From positions 561,921 to 625,920 of the forward strand of contig NZ_CP059200.1 in the NCBI RefSeq assembly GCF_014251755.1: 64,000 bases of DNA, read 5' to 3'. The position numbers and the translations under genes are program-made. Below, in pieces: positions 9,027 through 20,507 of this stretch. The notes under the pieces are model-generated. The model saw only the letters and a list, made by a program, of their open reading frames with translations. It was not told the DNA's origin and searched no databases. Position 1 is the stretch's first letter; each line of letters begins with the position of its first letter. The stretch comes from Blattabacterium cuenoti. GTDB taxonomy: Bacteria > Bacteroidota > Bacteroidia > Flavobacteriales > Blattabacteriaceae.

Positions 9027-9251
9027 AATTACAAAAATTATATTTTTTTTTACTTGTAAAATTCCTCCTTCTATTTTAATTTTTTTTTTTATATCTTTAG
9101 ACTCCAATTTTAAAAAACCATTTTTTAATATAGATATAAATGGAGCATGATTTTTTAATATTTGAAAATACCCATGGATTCCAGGAGCTATAATAGAAAT
9201 TATAATTCCTTGATACAAAATTTTATGAAAACTAATAATTCTGATTTTCAT
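9021..9251 (-). CDS. atpC: ATP synthase F1 epsilon subunit, beta-sandwich domain only
   Basis: A 76-residue protein following atpD by 8 bp, as expected for atpC. The sequence IIAPGIHGYFQILKNHAPF matches the N-terminal beta-sandwich of epsilon, and the chain stops where the C-terminal helical hairpin of longer epsilons would begin. Bacteroidetes epsilons are generally short, so this is probably functional: it can couple gamma to the c-ring but cannot act as the extended inhibitory hairpin. A run of eleven A (complement of 9080-9090) is read in frame. The 3' end overlaps pdxA. Confidence 0.85.
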   Translation of the reverse strand: MKIRIISFHKILYQGIIISIIAPGIHGYFQILKNHAPFISILKNGFLKLESKDIKKKIKIEGGILQVKKNIIFVIL

Positions 9252-9259
9252 GAATCTAT

Positions 9260-10789
<1,530 letters not shown>

Positions 10790-10846
10790 TTAACATTGAT
10801 AGAATTATATTTGCAATTGTAAATGTAAGAGAAAAAAGACAAAATT

Positions 10847-11773
10847 TTGAAAATTTATTCATTGATTGATGAATTTTCTTCTTTTGATCCATGTGTATTT
10901 ACACTTGGAGTTTTTGATGGGGTTCATATAGGTCATCAAGAAATTATTAAAAATTTAATTTTTAGATCTAGAAAAAAATATTGTTCCGTACTTCTCACTT
11001 TTCATCCACATCCAAAAGAAATATTAAATTCTGATAAAAAATTTTTTTATTTAAATACTCTTTCTGAAAGAATATATAACTTAAAAAAAACAGGAATAGA
11101 ACACTTGATTATTCATCCTTTTACTATCAATTTTTCAAGATTAAGAACAGAAGATTTTTTAAAAAAAATATTACATCCTAAATATAAAATTAGGAAAATC
11201 ATTACTGGATACGATTCTCATATCGGAAAAAATAGAGATTCTTCTTACGAAAAATTAAAAAAACTATCTCATAATTATGGAATAAAAGTTTATAAAGTAA
11301 GTCCTTACAAATTTCAAAAAAAAATAGTGAGTTCCACTCACATACGTAAATCTCTTTTATTAGGAAATATACAATGGGCAAATCAAGCTTTGGGTTATTT
11401 TTATACATTGTCTGGAAATGTCACAGAAGGAAAAGGCATAGGAAGAATGATTAATTTTCCCACTGCAAATCTACAAATAGACTCTAAAAAATTGATTCCT
11501 AAAAAGGGTGTTTATGCTGTAAAAATTAATTACTTAAATAACATGTATTTAGGAATGTTAAATATCGGAATAAATCCTACTATAGAGAAAAAAAATCGAA
11601 AAATAAAAATAGAAGTGCATATATTCGATTTTTTTGAAAATATATATGGAAAAAAAATAGATATTTTAATGATTCGTATAATCCGTGAAGAAAAAAAATT
11701 TAATTCTATACAAGAATTGAAACGACAAATATGTATAGATAAAATAAATGTACAGAAATTTTTTTTATCGTGA
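10847..11773 (+). CDS. ribF: Bifunctional riboflavin kinase / FMN adenylyltransferase
   Basis: A 308-residue enzyme converting riboflavin to FMN and then FAD. The N-terminal adenylyltransferase domain has LGVFDGVHIGHQEII with the nucleotidyltransferase HIGH-like site. The C-terminal riboflavin kinase domain starts near VTEGKGIGRMINFPTANL (PTAN motif) and contains KGVYAV and LNIGINPT. Length is normal. It ends in TGA within the GTG start of the next gene (4-bp overlap). A TATATTTG box at 10806-10813 could be its promoter. Confidence 0.93.
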   Translation: MKIYSLIDEFSSFDPCVFTLGVFDGVHIGHQEIIKNLIFRSRKKYCSVLLTFHPHPKEILNSDKKFFYLNTLSERIYNLKKTGIEHLIIHPFTINFSRLRTEDFLKKILHPKYKIRKIITGYDSHIGKNRDSSYEKLKKLSHNYGIKVYKVSPYKFQKKIVSSTHIRKSLLLGNIQWANQALGYFYTLSGNVTEGKGIGRMINFPTANLQIDSKKLIPKKGVYAVKINYLNNMYLGMLNIGINPTIEKKNRKIKIEVHIFDFFENIYGKKIDILMIRIIREEKKFNSIQELKRQICIDKINVQKFFLS

Positions 11774-14427
11774 AAAAAAAAATAGATAAAATTATTAAGT
11801 ATATATTAAAAAACTTAAATCATAAGATTATTTTCATATCAAAAACTTCTACTATTATAGAATATATTCAAAATAAATACAGTTCAAAATTTCATTCTGA
11901 AACTAAATTTTTTACAATAAAAGAATTTTTTGAAACTATTTCTGGACTAAAAATTTTAGATCATCATTCAATACTGCTTTACTTTTTTTCTTTTTTAAAA
12001 AAAGATGATTTTATAGAAAAAACATTTCACGATTTTTTTAATTGGGGGCCTAAAATATTAAATGATTTTCAGAATATAGATTTTAACATGGTCAATGTTG
12101 AACATTTTTTTGATTCTATTATTTCTACAGAAAAAATAAATAAATGGGATCTTGATTTTTTAAAACAAGAAAAATTTTTTTTTTGGGAAAAAATTCATAA
12201 GTACTATTATATTTTACAATCTCAACTCTTCAAAAAAGGAATTGCTTATCATGGAATGCTTTTCAAAACAGCGATTTCTTGTTTAGATTCTTTTTTATCT
12301 AAAAATTTCAATACAAAAATCGTATTATTTCTCGTTCAGAATATTGCATTTTTGAATCAATGCGAAAAAATTTTTACTAAAAAAATTATTCAACAAGGAT
12401 TAGTTTATGATTTATGTGAAAAAAATATTTCAATTTTTACTTTAGAATCTTTGAAGAATCAAAAAAGGATTTTAAATTCAAAAACATGTTTACAATATGA
12501 TAATTTAAAAATTATTGGTGTTTCAAAAGAAATAGAACAAGTGAAAACTGTAAAGAATATCATATGCAAATTGATCAAAAAAAATCAAAAATCTAATAAA
12601 ATACTTTTAATTCCAGGAGATAAAAATTTGACGATTCCATTAACACATTCTATAAAAAAATTAGGAATTAATATATTTTTTAATATAGATTGTTCATTAA
12701 ATAATATTCCTATTTATTATACTTTTTATTTCATATTCCAATTACTGTTAAAAAAAAAGAAATTCAAAAAATTTCCTAGAAAAGATGTAATCAAAGTATT
12801 ATCCAATGGATATATACAAAAATTTTTTTTAAAAAGAAATTCAATCTTAAAAAAATTAAGTATCGAAAATGATTCTGATTTTCTTCGCGAAGACGAAATA
12901 AAAAAATATTTATCCAGAAATGACTTGTGGATTATTTTTAAAATTCAAACTAATGATATCAAAATGATTCTTATAAGTCTTATTGGTTTTATTAGAAAAT
13001 TAAAACAATTGCTATTAATGAATAGAAGAAAACATTTTTTGGAATTGAATTTTATTTCTAAATTAGAAATTTATATACAAAAATTCAGAATCATAGTTAG
13101 AAAAACTAAAAATTTATCTTTAGAAATTAATGATGTATTTAACATATATGAACAGTTTACTCATACAGAAAATATACGATATATACGTAAAAATAGAAGA
13201 GGATTGTATGTAACAGGTTTTATAGATATTTTTTTAGAAAATTTTGATGTAGTGATCATTACATCCTTTAATGAAGGAGTGATTCCTCCAAATTATAATA
13301 ATCAAAACAGTTCTCTTATTCCATTTGATATGGAAAAAAAATTACAGATTAATAATACTAATGAAATTTTTTATTTTCATCATTTAACAAGAATTATTCA
13401 ATTTTCAAAACAAGCATATTTAATATATAAAGATCAACCAGATGAAATTAATTCTGGAGAAAAAAGTCGTTTTATTCATAGAATAGAAATAAATTCTAAA
13501 ATTTCAACCGAAAAAATAAAAAAACCATTTTTTCCTATAAAGTCCAAAAAACATCCTATTGTAATTGATAAAACAAAATCTATAATTCGGTGTTTGCATG
13601 AATTAATCAATAAAGGATTATCTCCTTCTTCTATTCATTTATATAATTATAATCCTCTTCTATTCTATTATAAAAAAATCCTTAAGTTAAGGGATCCAGA
13701 AAAAATATCTTACAAAAAAAAAATAGGAAAAATTATTCATAAAATATTAAAAATTTTATATGAACCCATAAAAGAAAATTTGATAACAATTGATTGTATA
13801 CATGAAATGAAAAAAAATTATGAACCTATTGTAAAAAAAGTTCTTTTAGAAAAAAAAGAAATCATTGAAGGAAATAACATGTTTTTTTATTGTATAATCA
13901 AAAATTATGTAGAAAAATTCATTTCATGGGATGAAAAATTTGTTAAACGCGGACATAAAATTTTTCTAAAGGAAATAGAAAAAAAAGTATCTTCTATATT
14001 AAATATAGGATCAAAAAAAATAAAATTACATGGTATTATAGATCGTATAGATGAGTATGATGGAACAACTCGTATTCTTGATTACAAAATAGGATTTTCA
14101 AAAGTTAAAGAAATTAATGTTTCTTTAAAAAATATTGAAAATATTTTTTATGATATCAATTATGTAAATACCATGCAATTGCTGATTTATGTTTATTTAT
14201 GGTTTCAATCTTCCATATTGAAAGAAAATAAAAAGAAATCTCCCATCATAGGAATTATTTCTCACAAAATGAATGGAAATATATTACAAATTCCCATAAA
14301 TATTTTTCGTGTTCTAAAAACAAACATCACATATGAAAATTATAAAATAAACGTTCTTCCATTTTTGATTCAAAGAATTTCTGATATACTAGATCCTAGT
14401 ATACCCATTATAGAAAAAATTTATTAA
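11770..14427 (+). CDS. AddB-like PD-(D/E)XK nuclease family protein
   Basis: An 885-residue protein starting at GTG and overlapping ribF by 4 bp. The C-terminus carries a PD-(D/E)XK nuclease core: LHGIIDRID at about residues 755-763, then ILDYKIG around 769-775, with a downstream helix of the RecB-nuclease type. The middle resembles inactivated superfamily I helicases such as AddB (VTGFIDIFLENFDVVIITSFNEG and YLIYKDQ). In flavobacteria such proteins are presumed to act in double-strand-break resection with an AddA/UvrD-type helicase. No Walker A motif was recognised at the N-terminus. The exact role in this organism is inferred. Confidence 0.7.
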   Translation: MKKKIDKIIKYILKNLNHKIIFISKTSTIIEYIQNKYSSKFHSETKFFTIKEFFETISGLKILDHHSILLYFFSFLKKDDFIEKTFHDFFNWGPKILNDFQNIDFNMVNVEHFFDSIISTEKINKWDLDFLKQEKFFFWEKIHKYYYILQSQLFKKGIAYHGMLFKTAISCLDSFLSKNFNTKIVLFLVQNIAFLNQCEKIFTKKIIQQGLVYDLCEKNISIFTLESLKNQKRILNSKTCLQYDNLKIIGVSKEIEQVKTVKNIICKLIKKNQKSNKILLIPGDKNLTIPLTHSIKKLGINIFFNIDCSLNNIPIYYTFYFIFQLLLKKKKFKKFPRKDVIKVLSNGYIQKFFLKRNSILKKLSIENDSDFLREDEIKKYLSRNDLWIIFKIQTNDIKMILISLIGFIRKLKQLLLMNRRKHFLELNFISKLEIYIQKFRIIVRKTKNLSLEINDVFNIYEQFTHTENIRYIRKNRRGLYVTGFIDIFLENFDVVIITSFNEGVIPPNYNNQNSSLIPFDMEKKLQINNTNEIFYFHHLTRIIQFSKQAYLIYKDQPDEINSGEKSRFIHRIEINSKISTEKIKKPFFPIKSKKHPIVIDKTKSIIRCLHELINKGLSPSSIHLYNYNPLLFYYKKILKLRDPEKISYKKKIGKIIHKILKILYEPIKENLITIDCIHEMKKNYEPIVKKVLLEKKEIIEGNNMFFYCIIKNYVEKFISWDEKFVKRGHKIFLKEIEKKVSSILNIGSKKIKLHGIIDRIDEYDGTTRILDYKIGFSKVKEINVSLKNIENIFYDINYVNTMQLLIYVYLWFQSSILKENKKKSPIIGIISHKMNGNILQIPINIFRVLKTNITYENYKINVLPFLIQRISDILDPSIPIIEKIY

Positions 14428-14429
14428 TT

Positions 14430-14640
14430 TATAATATAATTTTTTCTATAATTCCCTATTTCTTCATCAGTAGTAGAATATGATTTTGAATCAATAATAA
14501 GATCTGGTGTACAGATTTTTTATCAATAGAATTTTTCACCGCTTCATCTAAAAATTTTTTCTTTTTTTTAATTCTAAAAAAGCTTGAGAACTCATCATTT
14601 CATGATGATAATGTATATCTATATAAAGAACATATATTTG
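14430..14640 (-). pseudogene. Probable leuC remnant (3-isopropylmalate dehydratase large subunit)
   Basis: On the minus strand, 14640 down to about 14560 encodes VLYIDIHYHHEMMSSQAF followed by LELKKRK. This strongly recalls the N-terminus of LeuC, which reads LYID-H--HE--S-QAF--L--R in the family. Downstream the resemblance fades and a stop follows at about 14490. No start codon or metal-binding cysteines remain. I read it as the last recognisable piece of a lost leucine-biosynthesis gene. The match is about 25 residues, so the call is moderate. Confidence 0.45.
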
Positions 14641-15206
14641 TATCAACAAACATTATATGGAAGGAAGTTTTTCGGAAGGAGTGAAAAAAAGTAATTCCAT
14701 TATTGTTTATAGAACTTAACAAACGATCTAATCGTTTGGATGATCATTATATTATGATTCTTTATTATAAAATTTCTTGTCTTTGGTAGTGTAGATAATG
14801 AGAATACTATTCTATATTTATCAAAAATTATAGAAAATAAAAAAAAACTTACGAAAAAATTTACAATGTTTTTCCAGACTTTTATAATATTTAATTGCGT
14901 GTTATGAAAGTGGATTAGATGAAAATATGGATCGAAAAATTCGATCTACATATAAATTTTTTATTCAAATGGATGATGGATGAGTCTGTTGTACAGAAAC
15001 AAATTATTCATTATCAAATTAAAAATCATTTTAAAAAATTAAGAGATCAATTAGTTAAATATTATGAACACCCTTATGAAAAAAACTTTTTTGTATTTAT
15101 ATATTATTTTTTGGCTCTATTCAAAAATAAAAAACAAATCTATAGAATTAATTATCAAGGATAAACTTTAAAAAAAAGAATCACAAATAATTGAAATCAA
15201 AGAAAA
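14641..15206. other. Decayed region without an intact gene
   Basis: This stretch has no coherent reading frame. Plus-strand fragments look protein-like: a piece around 14905-14985 reads YESGLDENMDRKIRSTYKFF, then, after a frame change, an 81-codon frame (14919-15164) rich in charged residues, including QIKNHFKKLRDQLVKYYEHP. They may be parts of one broken gene, but I do not recognise the family. No tRNA, promoter or repeat is clear apart from the 23-bp duplication at the right end. Confidence 0.4.
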
Positions 15207-15248
15207 TTATTTAATTAAAAATAAGACTTTAAAAAAAAGAATCACAAA
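15165..15248. repeat. 23-bp perfect direct repeat pair, 61 bp apart
   Basis: The 23-bp segment at 15165-15187 (starting ACTTTAAAAAAAAG, ending AATCACAAA) is repeated exactly at 15226-15248. The second copy codes for the last residues of the membrane protein on the minus strand; the first copy lies just beyond its stop codon. This looks like a small duplication of the 3' end of that gene inside decaying DNA. Confidence 0.6.
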
Positions 15249-15569
15249 ATATAAAAAAATAAAATGAATGAAGGCTTTCAATAATAAAAATAAATTTGAA
15301 TTCCCATAACAATCAATGATTGAATAAAAAAAAACAAAAATACTGAAAAATAATTTCATTGTGCTACATAATATATAAAGAAGAGTGTATTTAGATTTAT
15401 TTCTTGTAAACAAAGAAAAAATAAAAAAAAAACTGTTTACAGGAAACAAAAAAACATATATTTTAAATACAAAAGGAAGATATGTTTTAAAAAAAATCGT
15501 ACTGGAAATAATGTGAGCTAAACTAAAACAAAAAGTCAATAAATTGTATACTACAATTTTTTTTATCAT
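15207..15569 (-). CDS. Small membrane protein, four predicted TM segments
   Basis: A protein of about 120 residues, almost entirely hydrophobic, with four predicted membrane spans and very Phe-rich composition. The frame opens at 15608, but that start overlaps tyrS. The methionine at 15569 (MIKKIVVYNLLTF) is more plausible. Size and pattern weakly resemble the small four-helix flavobacterial proteins found near F0 genes (DUF6168-like), but I cannot establish this. AT-rich drift can mimic membrane segments, so it may be degenerate. It is divergent from tyrS. Confidence 0.4.
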   Translation of the reverse strand: MIKKIVVYNLLTFCFSLAHIISSTIFFKTYLPFVFKIYVFLFPVNSFFFIFSLFTRNKSKYTLLYILCSTMKLFFSIFVFFYSIIDCYGNSNLFLLLKAFIHFIFLYFVILFFKVLFLIK

Positions 15570-15602
15570 AATTAAATAATTTAAAATTACTATTATTTTT
15601 CT

Positions 15603-16877
15603 ATGCAAAATATTATTGATGAACTCTCATGGAGAGGTTTGATTAAAAATAAAGTTCCTGGTATAGAAAATCAATTAAAAAAACCTACTACCATGTACAT
15701 AGGTTTTGATCCTACATCTGACTCTTTGCACCTGGGGAGTCTCTTACCTATTATTATGTTAATTCATTTCCAAAGAAAGGGACACAAATCTTTAGCATTA
15801 ATTGGTGGAGCAACTGGTTTTATAGGAGATCCTTCCGAAAGAAAGGATCAAAGAATTTTTTTAAGTCAAAAAATTTTGGAAAAAAATACGGAATCTATAA
15901 AAAATCAAATATTAAACCTTTTGAAGGTTTATTCAAAAAAAATAGAATTATTAAATAATTTTGATTGGATTCGAAACATTTCTTTTCTAGATTTTATTCG
16001 TGAAATAGGAAAATATTTTACTGTAAATCAAATGATATCTAAAGATTCTGTAAAAAAAAGAATGCAGAATAAAAACAATGGAATATCTTTTACTGAATTT
16101 TCTTATTCTCTTATACAAGGATATGATTTTTTGTATTTAAACCAAATTTTAAATTGTAAATTGCAAGTTGGAGGATCTGATCAATGGGGAAATATTACGA
16201 CAGGTATAGAATTAATTCGAAAAAAAACAGGAAAAAAAGCATATGGAATTACTTTTCCTTTAATCATTCAACCCAATGGAATTAAATTTGGAAAAAGTGA
16301 AAAAGGAGAGAATATATGGTTAGATGAAACAAAAACATCTCCATACAAATTTTATCAGTTTTGGATGAATCTATCTGATTTTGAAATTGAAAAATACATC
16401 AAAATATATACTTTTTTATCTAAAGAAAAAATTGAAAATTTAATTTTCAGACATAAAAAACATCCAAATAAAAGATTGTTGCAAAGAAAACTAGCTAATG
16501 AAATCACTGAATGGGTTCATGGAAATAAAATTTCCAAAAAAATAATAGAAATCACGAATATATTATTTGAAAAAAAAAATGAACCTTTTCAATTCTTGGA
16601 TGATAAAACTTTCGTCTCTATATATAATCATATTCCACATATGTTTATATCTTGTGAGGAATTTGAACAAGGAATTTTTTTATTAGATCTTCTAAAAAAA
16701 AGTGGATTTTTTTCTTCTAAAAGTGAAGCAAATCGTGCTTTAAAAGCAAATTCAATTCACTTAAATCAAATTCTTGTAAAAGAAAATTTTTTGATAAAAA
16801 AAGAAAACATAATAGGAAAAAAATATATTTTATTTCAATTTGGAAAAAAGGAATTTTTTATTATAAAAATTGAATAA
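15603..16877 (+). CDS. tyrS: Tyrosyl-tRNA synthetase
   Basis: A 424-residue class I synthetase charging tRNA-Tyr. The HIGH-like motif is HLGSLLPI (about residues 40-47), tyrosine-binding YDFLYLN and QVGGSDQWGNI follow, and the KMSKS-like loop is KFGKSEKGENIWL. A C-terminal S4 RNA-binding domain is visible (SKSEANRALKANSIHLNQ). Full length. Convergent with era, with only 2 bp between stop codons. Confidence 0.95.
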   Translation: MQNIIDELSWRGLIKNKVPGIENQLKKPTTMYIGFDPTSDSLHLGSLLPIIMLIHFQRKGHKSLALIGGATGFIGDPSERKDQRIFLSQKILEKNTESIKNQILNLLKVYSKKIELLNNFDWIRNISFLDFIREIGKYFTVNQMISKDSVKKRMQNKNNGISFTEFSYSLIQGYDFLYLNQILNCKLQVGGSDQWGNITTGIELIRKKTGKKAYGITFPLIIQPNGIKFGKSEKGENIWLDETKTSPYKFYQFWMNLSDFEIEKYIKIYTFLSKEKIENLIFRHKKHPNKRLLQRKLANEITEWVHGNKISKKIIEITNILFEKKNEPFQFLDDKTFVSIYNHIPHMFISCEEFEQGIFLLDLLKKSGFFSSKSEANRALKANSIHLNQILVKENFLIKKENIIGKKYILFQFGKKEFFIIKIE

Positions 16878-16879
16878 AT

Positions 16880-17770
16880 TTAATATCCAAAATTTTTTAA
16901 TTTTTTGTAATCATATCGCCAATTTTTACAAATTTTTACATCCAGTTTTAATTGGATCTTTTTTTTGAAAAAAATTTCTATACTTTTTATAGAAAAAAAT
17001 TTCAATTTTTTAATAGCTTTTCCTTTTTCTCCTATTAATATTCCTTTTTGAGAAGATCGTTCTACATATATATATGAGGATATATATATAAAAGTATTTT
17101 TATTTTTAAAAAGTTTTGTATAAATTTCTACGGAGTAAGGAATTTCTTTTTTATAGAAAAAAAATATTTTTTCTCTAATAATTTCATTAACAAAAAAACG
17201 TTCAGATCTATTACTTAAATAATATTCGGGATAGTAAGGTGGATGTACAGACAATAAAGATATTATCTTATTCATTAATAAATCTTGATTCATTTTTTTC
17301 AATGCAGATATTGGTAATATTTCTGAATCAGGAACTAATTTATGCCAATGATTAATGGTATTATATAATATGTTTTTTCCACATTGTGTTCCAATTTTAT
17401 CTATTTTATTAATCAATATAATAATGGGAATCTTTGTATTTTTTTTTTTAATAATGTGATTAAATATTGAAATATCTTCAAATTTTCCTATTTCTGTAGT
17501 GAGCAAAATAATATCTGCATCTTCTAATGATTTTTCTACATATTGCATCATAATTTTTTGCATAGGGTAAATAGGATCCATGATACCCGGAGTATCCGAA
17601 AATATAATCTGAAAATCAGACTTATTGATAATTCCTAATATTCTATGACGAGTAGTTTGTGGTTTTTTTGTAATGATAGAAAGTTTTTTTCCGACAAGGG
17701 AATTCATTAAGGTAGATTTTCCTACATTAGGAAATCCTATAATATTAACAAAACCGGATCTATGAATCAT
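16880..17770 (-). CDS. era: GTPase Era
   Basis: A 296-residue GTPase that binds 16S rRNA and assists 30S assembly. G1 is GFPNVGKSTLMN near residue 12, G2 includes KPQTTRHRI, G3 is FSDTPGI, and G4 is LINKIDK. The C-terminal KH domain contains GILIGEKGKAIKKL. Length matches the family. It is the last gene of a minus-strand pair behind clpB, 14 bp downstream of it. Confidence 0.95.
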   Translation of the reverse strand: MIHRSGFVNIIGFPNVGKSTLMNSLVGKKLSIITKKPQTTRHRILGIINKSDFQIIFSDTPGIMDPIYPMQKIMMQYVEKSLEDADIILLTTEIGKFEDISIFNHIIKKKNTKIPIIILINKIDKIGTQCGKNILYNTINHWHKLVPDSEILPISALKKMNQDLLMNKIISLLSVHPPYYPEYYLSNRSERFFVNEIIREKIFFFYKKEIPYSVEIYTKLFKNKNTFIYISSYIYVERSSQKGILIGEKGKAIKKLKFFSIKSIEIFFKKKIQLKLDVKICKNWRYDYKKLKNFGY

Positions 17771-17784
17771 TTATTAGAATGATT

Positions 17785-20412
17785 TTAAATATTAATATTT
17801 TCAACTTTTTCTGATTGTCGAAAAACAATTCCTTGTTCCTGAAAAAAATCTATTAAAATTTTATGATGTTTTTGGATTTTTCCTTTTATGATTTCTTTGG
17901 AAAGATGATTTAAAATATCATGTTGAATCACTCTTTTTAAAGGTCTGGCTCCAAAATGGGGATCATATCCTTTTTCCGATAAATATTCTATAGTTTCATT
18001 AGTAGATTCTATAGAAATATTTTTTTTATTATATAGCAATTCTCCTAATTTTTTCATTTGTAGTTTAACAATATCTCTTATTTCTTTTCTAGAAAGAGGT
18101 TTAAACAAAATGATTTCATCTATCCGATTAATAAATTCAGGTCTTACAATATTTTTTAATAAATCTATTAAAGCTTTTTTTGTCGCTTCTATTCTATTAA
18201 AAGAAATTTCTTGTCCCAAATTTTCCTGAATAATATCTGATCCTATATTGGAAGTCATAATAATAATAGTATTTGTAAAATTAACCGTTCTTCCTTTATT
18301 ATCAGTTAATCTTCCATCATCCAAAATTTGCAAGAGAATGTTAAAAACATCTGAATGAGCTTTCTCTATTTCATCTAACAAAATAACACTATAAGGACGT
18401 CTACGTATAGCTTCTGTTAGTTGTCCACTTTCATCATAACCAACATACCCAGGAGGAGCTCCTATGAATCTACTCACAGAATGACGCTCTTGATATTCAC
18501 TCATATCTATACGAACCATATTATTTTCATCATCAAACAAATATTCTGCTAAAGTTTTAGCTAGTTCCGTCTTTCCTACTCCTGTACTACCCATAAAAAG
18601 AAAAGATCCTATAGGTTTTTTTTCATCTTGTAATCCAGCTCTAGAACGTCGGATAGCATCCGCTATAGATTGAATTGCATCAATTTGTCCTATCACTCTT
18701 CTGTGTAATTCTTTTTCCAAAAATAATAATTTTTCTCTTTCGCTTTGCAACATTTTAGTAACTGGAATTCCAGTCCATTTAGATACTACTTGAGCTATAT
18801 TTTCTCTATAAACTTCTTCTTGTATCATTTTGTTACCTTTATATTCTTGTTTTTTTAATTCATTTTCTAGCGCTTTGACTTTGTTTTCTTTTTCTTTTAT
18901 TTTTCCATATCTTAATTCTGCTACTTTTCCATAATCCCCTGATCTTTCTGCTTGTTCTGCTTCAAATTTATAACTCTCTATTTTATCTTTAGCTTTTTGT
19001 ATTCCTTCAACTAAATCCTTTTCATTTTGCCACTGAGTTTGCAATTGCATTTTATCTTTATTTAATTTATATAATTCTTTTTTTAAAGGAATTAATTGTT
19101 TCTCATCATTTTCTCTTTTTAAAGCTTCTATTTGTATTTCCATATGCATAATTTTTCTATGTAATACATCTAATTCTTCTGGTTTTGAATTTATCTCCAT
19201 TCTTAATTTGGAAGCCGCTTCATCTATAAGATCAATGGCTTTATCTGGTAAAAAACGTTCATTAATATAACGTTTAGACAATTCTACGGCAGCTATAATA
19301 GATTCATCTTTTATTCTGACTTTATGATGACTTTCATATTTTTCTTTAATTCCACGTAATATAGATATTGCATCAGAAATAGAAGGTTCATCTACGTATA
19401 CTTGTTGAAATCTTCTTTCTAAAGCTTTATCTATTCTGAAATATTTTTGATATTCATTTAAAGTCGTAGCTCCTATAGCCCTGAGTTCTCCTCTAGCTAA
19501 TGCTGGTTTTAAAATATTAGCGGCATCCATAGCACCTTCCCCTCCTCCTGCACCAACTAAAGTATGAATTTCATCAATAAACAAAATAATTTCTCCATCT
19601 GAATATATTACTTCTTTTACTACGGCTTTTAGCCGTTCTTCAAAATCCCCTTTATATTTAGCTCCTGCAATAATAGAAGCCATATCTAAAGAAAATACTT
19701 GTTTATTTTTTAAATTATCTGGAATATCTCCACTAATAATACGATGAGCTAAACCTTCAGCAATAGCTGTTTTTCCTACTCCTGCTTCTCCTATCAAAAT
19801 GGGATTGTTTTTTGTTCTTCTAGATAATATTTGTAAAACCCTACGGATTTCTTCATCACGTCCAATAACAGGATCTAATTTTCCTTCATAAGCCCATTCA
19901 TTAAGATTTTTGGCATATTTATCCAAAGCATTATAAATATTTTCTGCTGTAGGAGAAATGACTTTTCCGTTTTTTTTTCTTATATTTTCAATAATTTCTT
20001 TTATCTTTTTCTCTGTGATTCCTTCATTTTTCAATAATTGCGAAGTAAAATCAAAATTCATAAAAATTCCATAAAAAATATGTTCTATAGAAATAAATTC
20101 ATCTGTTAATGTATGAGCATAATTTTCTGCAATACTCAACATTTTTGTTACATGTGAACTGAAATGTAAAGTCAAAGGTCCACTACTAAGGATTTTTGGA
20201 TAAGAAGAAATTATACGATCTAATCCAATAATTATTGATTGAGAATTTACTTTTAATTTTTTGAAAAGAAAAGGAATTATATTTTCTTCAATCTCTAACA
20301 TTGATTTTAAAATGTGTGCATTTTCTATAGATGGTTGACTATTTTTTAACGCAAGATATTGCGCCTTTTGTATTACTTCCTGTGATTTGATCGTAAACTT
20401 ATTATAATCCAT
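17785..20412 (-). CDS. clpB: ATP-dependent disaggregase ClpB
   Basis: An 875-residue Hsp100 chaperone that threads and resolubilises aggregates with DnaK. The order is Clp-N repeats, first AAA+ module with [14 protein letters not shown], an inserted coiled-coil middle domain (about residues 400-520), second AAA+ with [14 protein letters not shown], and a C-terminal small domain ([15 protein letters not shown]). The frame extends 13 codons further to 20451, but [18 protein letters not shown] is the family start. It has no P-element for ClpP. Confidence 0.95.
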   Translation of the reverse strand: MDYNKFTIKSQEVIQKAQYLALKNSQPSIENAHILKSMLEIEENIIPFLFKKLKVNSQSIIIGLDRIISSYPKILSSGPLTLHFSSHVTKMLSIAENYAHTLTDEFISIEHIFYGIFMNFDFTSQLLKNEGITEKKIKEIIENIRKKNGKVISPTAENIYNALDKYAKNLNEWAYEGKLDPVIGRDEEIRRVLQILSRRTKNNPILIGEAGVGKTAIAEGLAHRIISGDIPDNLKNKQVFSLDMASIIAGAKYKGDFEERLKAVVKEVIYSDGEIILFIDEIHTLVGAGGGEGAMDAANILKPALARGELRAIGATTLNEYQKYFRIDKALERRFQQVYVDEPSISDAISILRGIKEKYESHHKVRIKDESIIAAVELSKRYINERFLPDKAIDLIDEAASKLRMEINSKPEELDVLHRKIMHMEIQIEALKRENDEKQLIPLKKELYKLNKDKMQLQTQWQNEKDLVEGIQKAKDKIESYKFEAEQAERSGDYGKVAELRYGKIKEKENKVKALENELKKQEYKGNKMIQEEVYRENIAQVVSKWTGIPVTKMLQSEREKLLFLEKELHRRVIGQIDAIQSIADAIRRSRAGLQDEKKPIGSFLFMGSTGVGKTELAKTLAEYLFDDENNMVRIDMSEYQERHSVSRFIGAPPGYVGYDESGQLTEAIRRRPYSVILLDEIEKAHSDVFNILLQILDDGRLTDNKGRTVNFTNTIIIMTSNIGSDIIQENLGQEISFNRIEATKKALIDLLKNIVRPEFINRIDEIILFKPLSRKEIRDIVKLQMKKLGELLYNKKNISIESTNETIEYLSEKGYDPHFGARPLKRVIQHDILNHLSKEIIKGKIQKHHKILIDFFQEQGIVFRQSEKVENINI

Positions 20413-20507
20413 TGTAAAAAATGAAATTTTTGTTTTTATAATATAAAACAATTTGTAATCAGATTTGTTATCAAAACGAATTATTTCAAAATATTTATTT
20501 TCGCATC

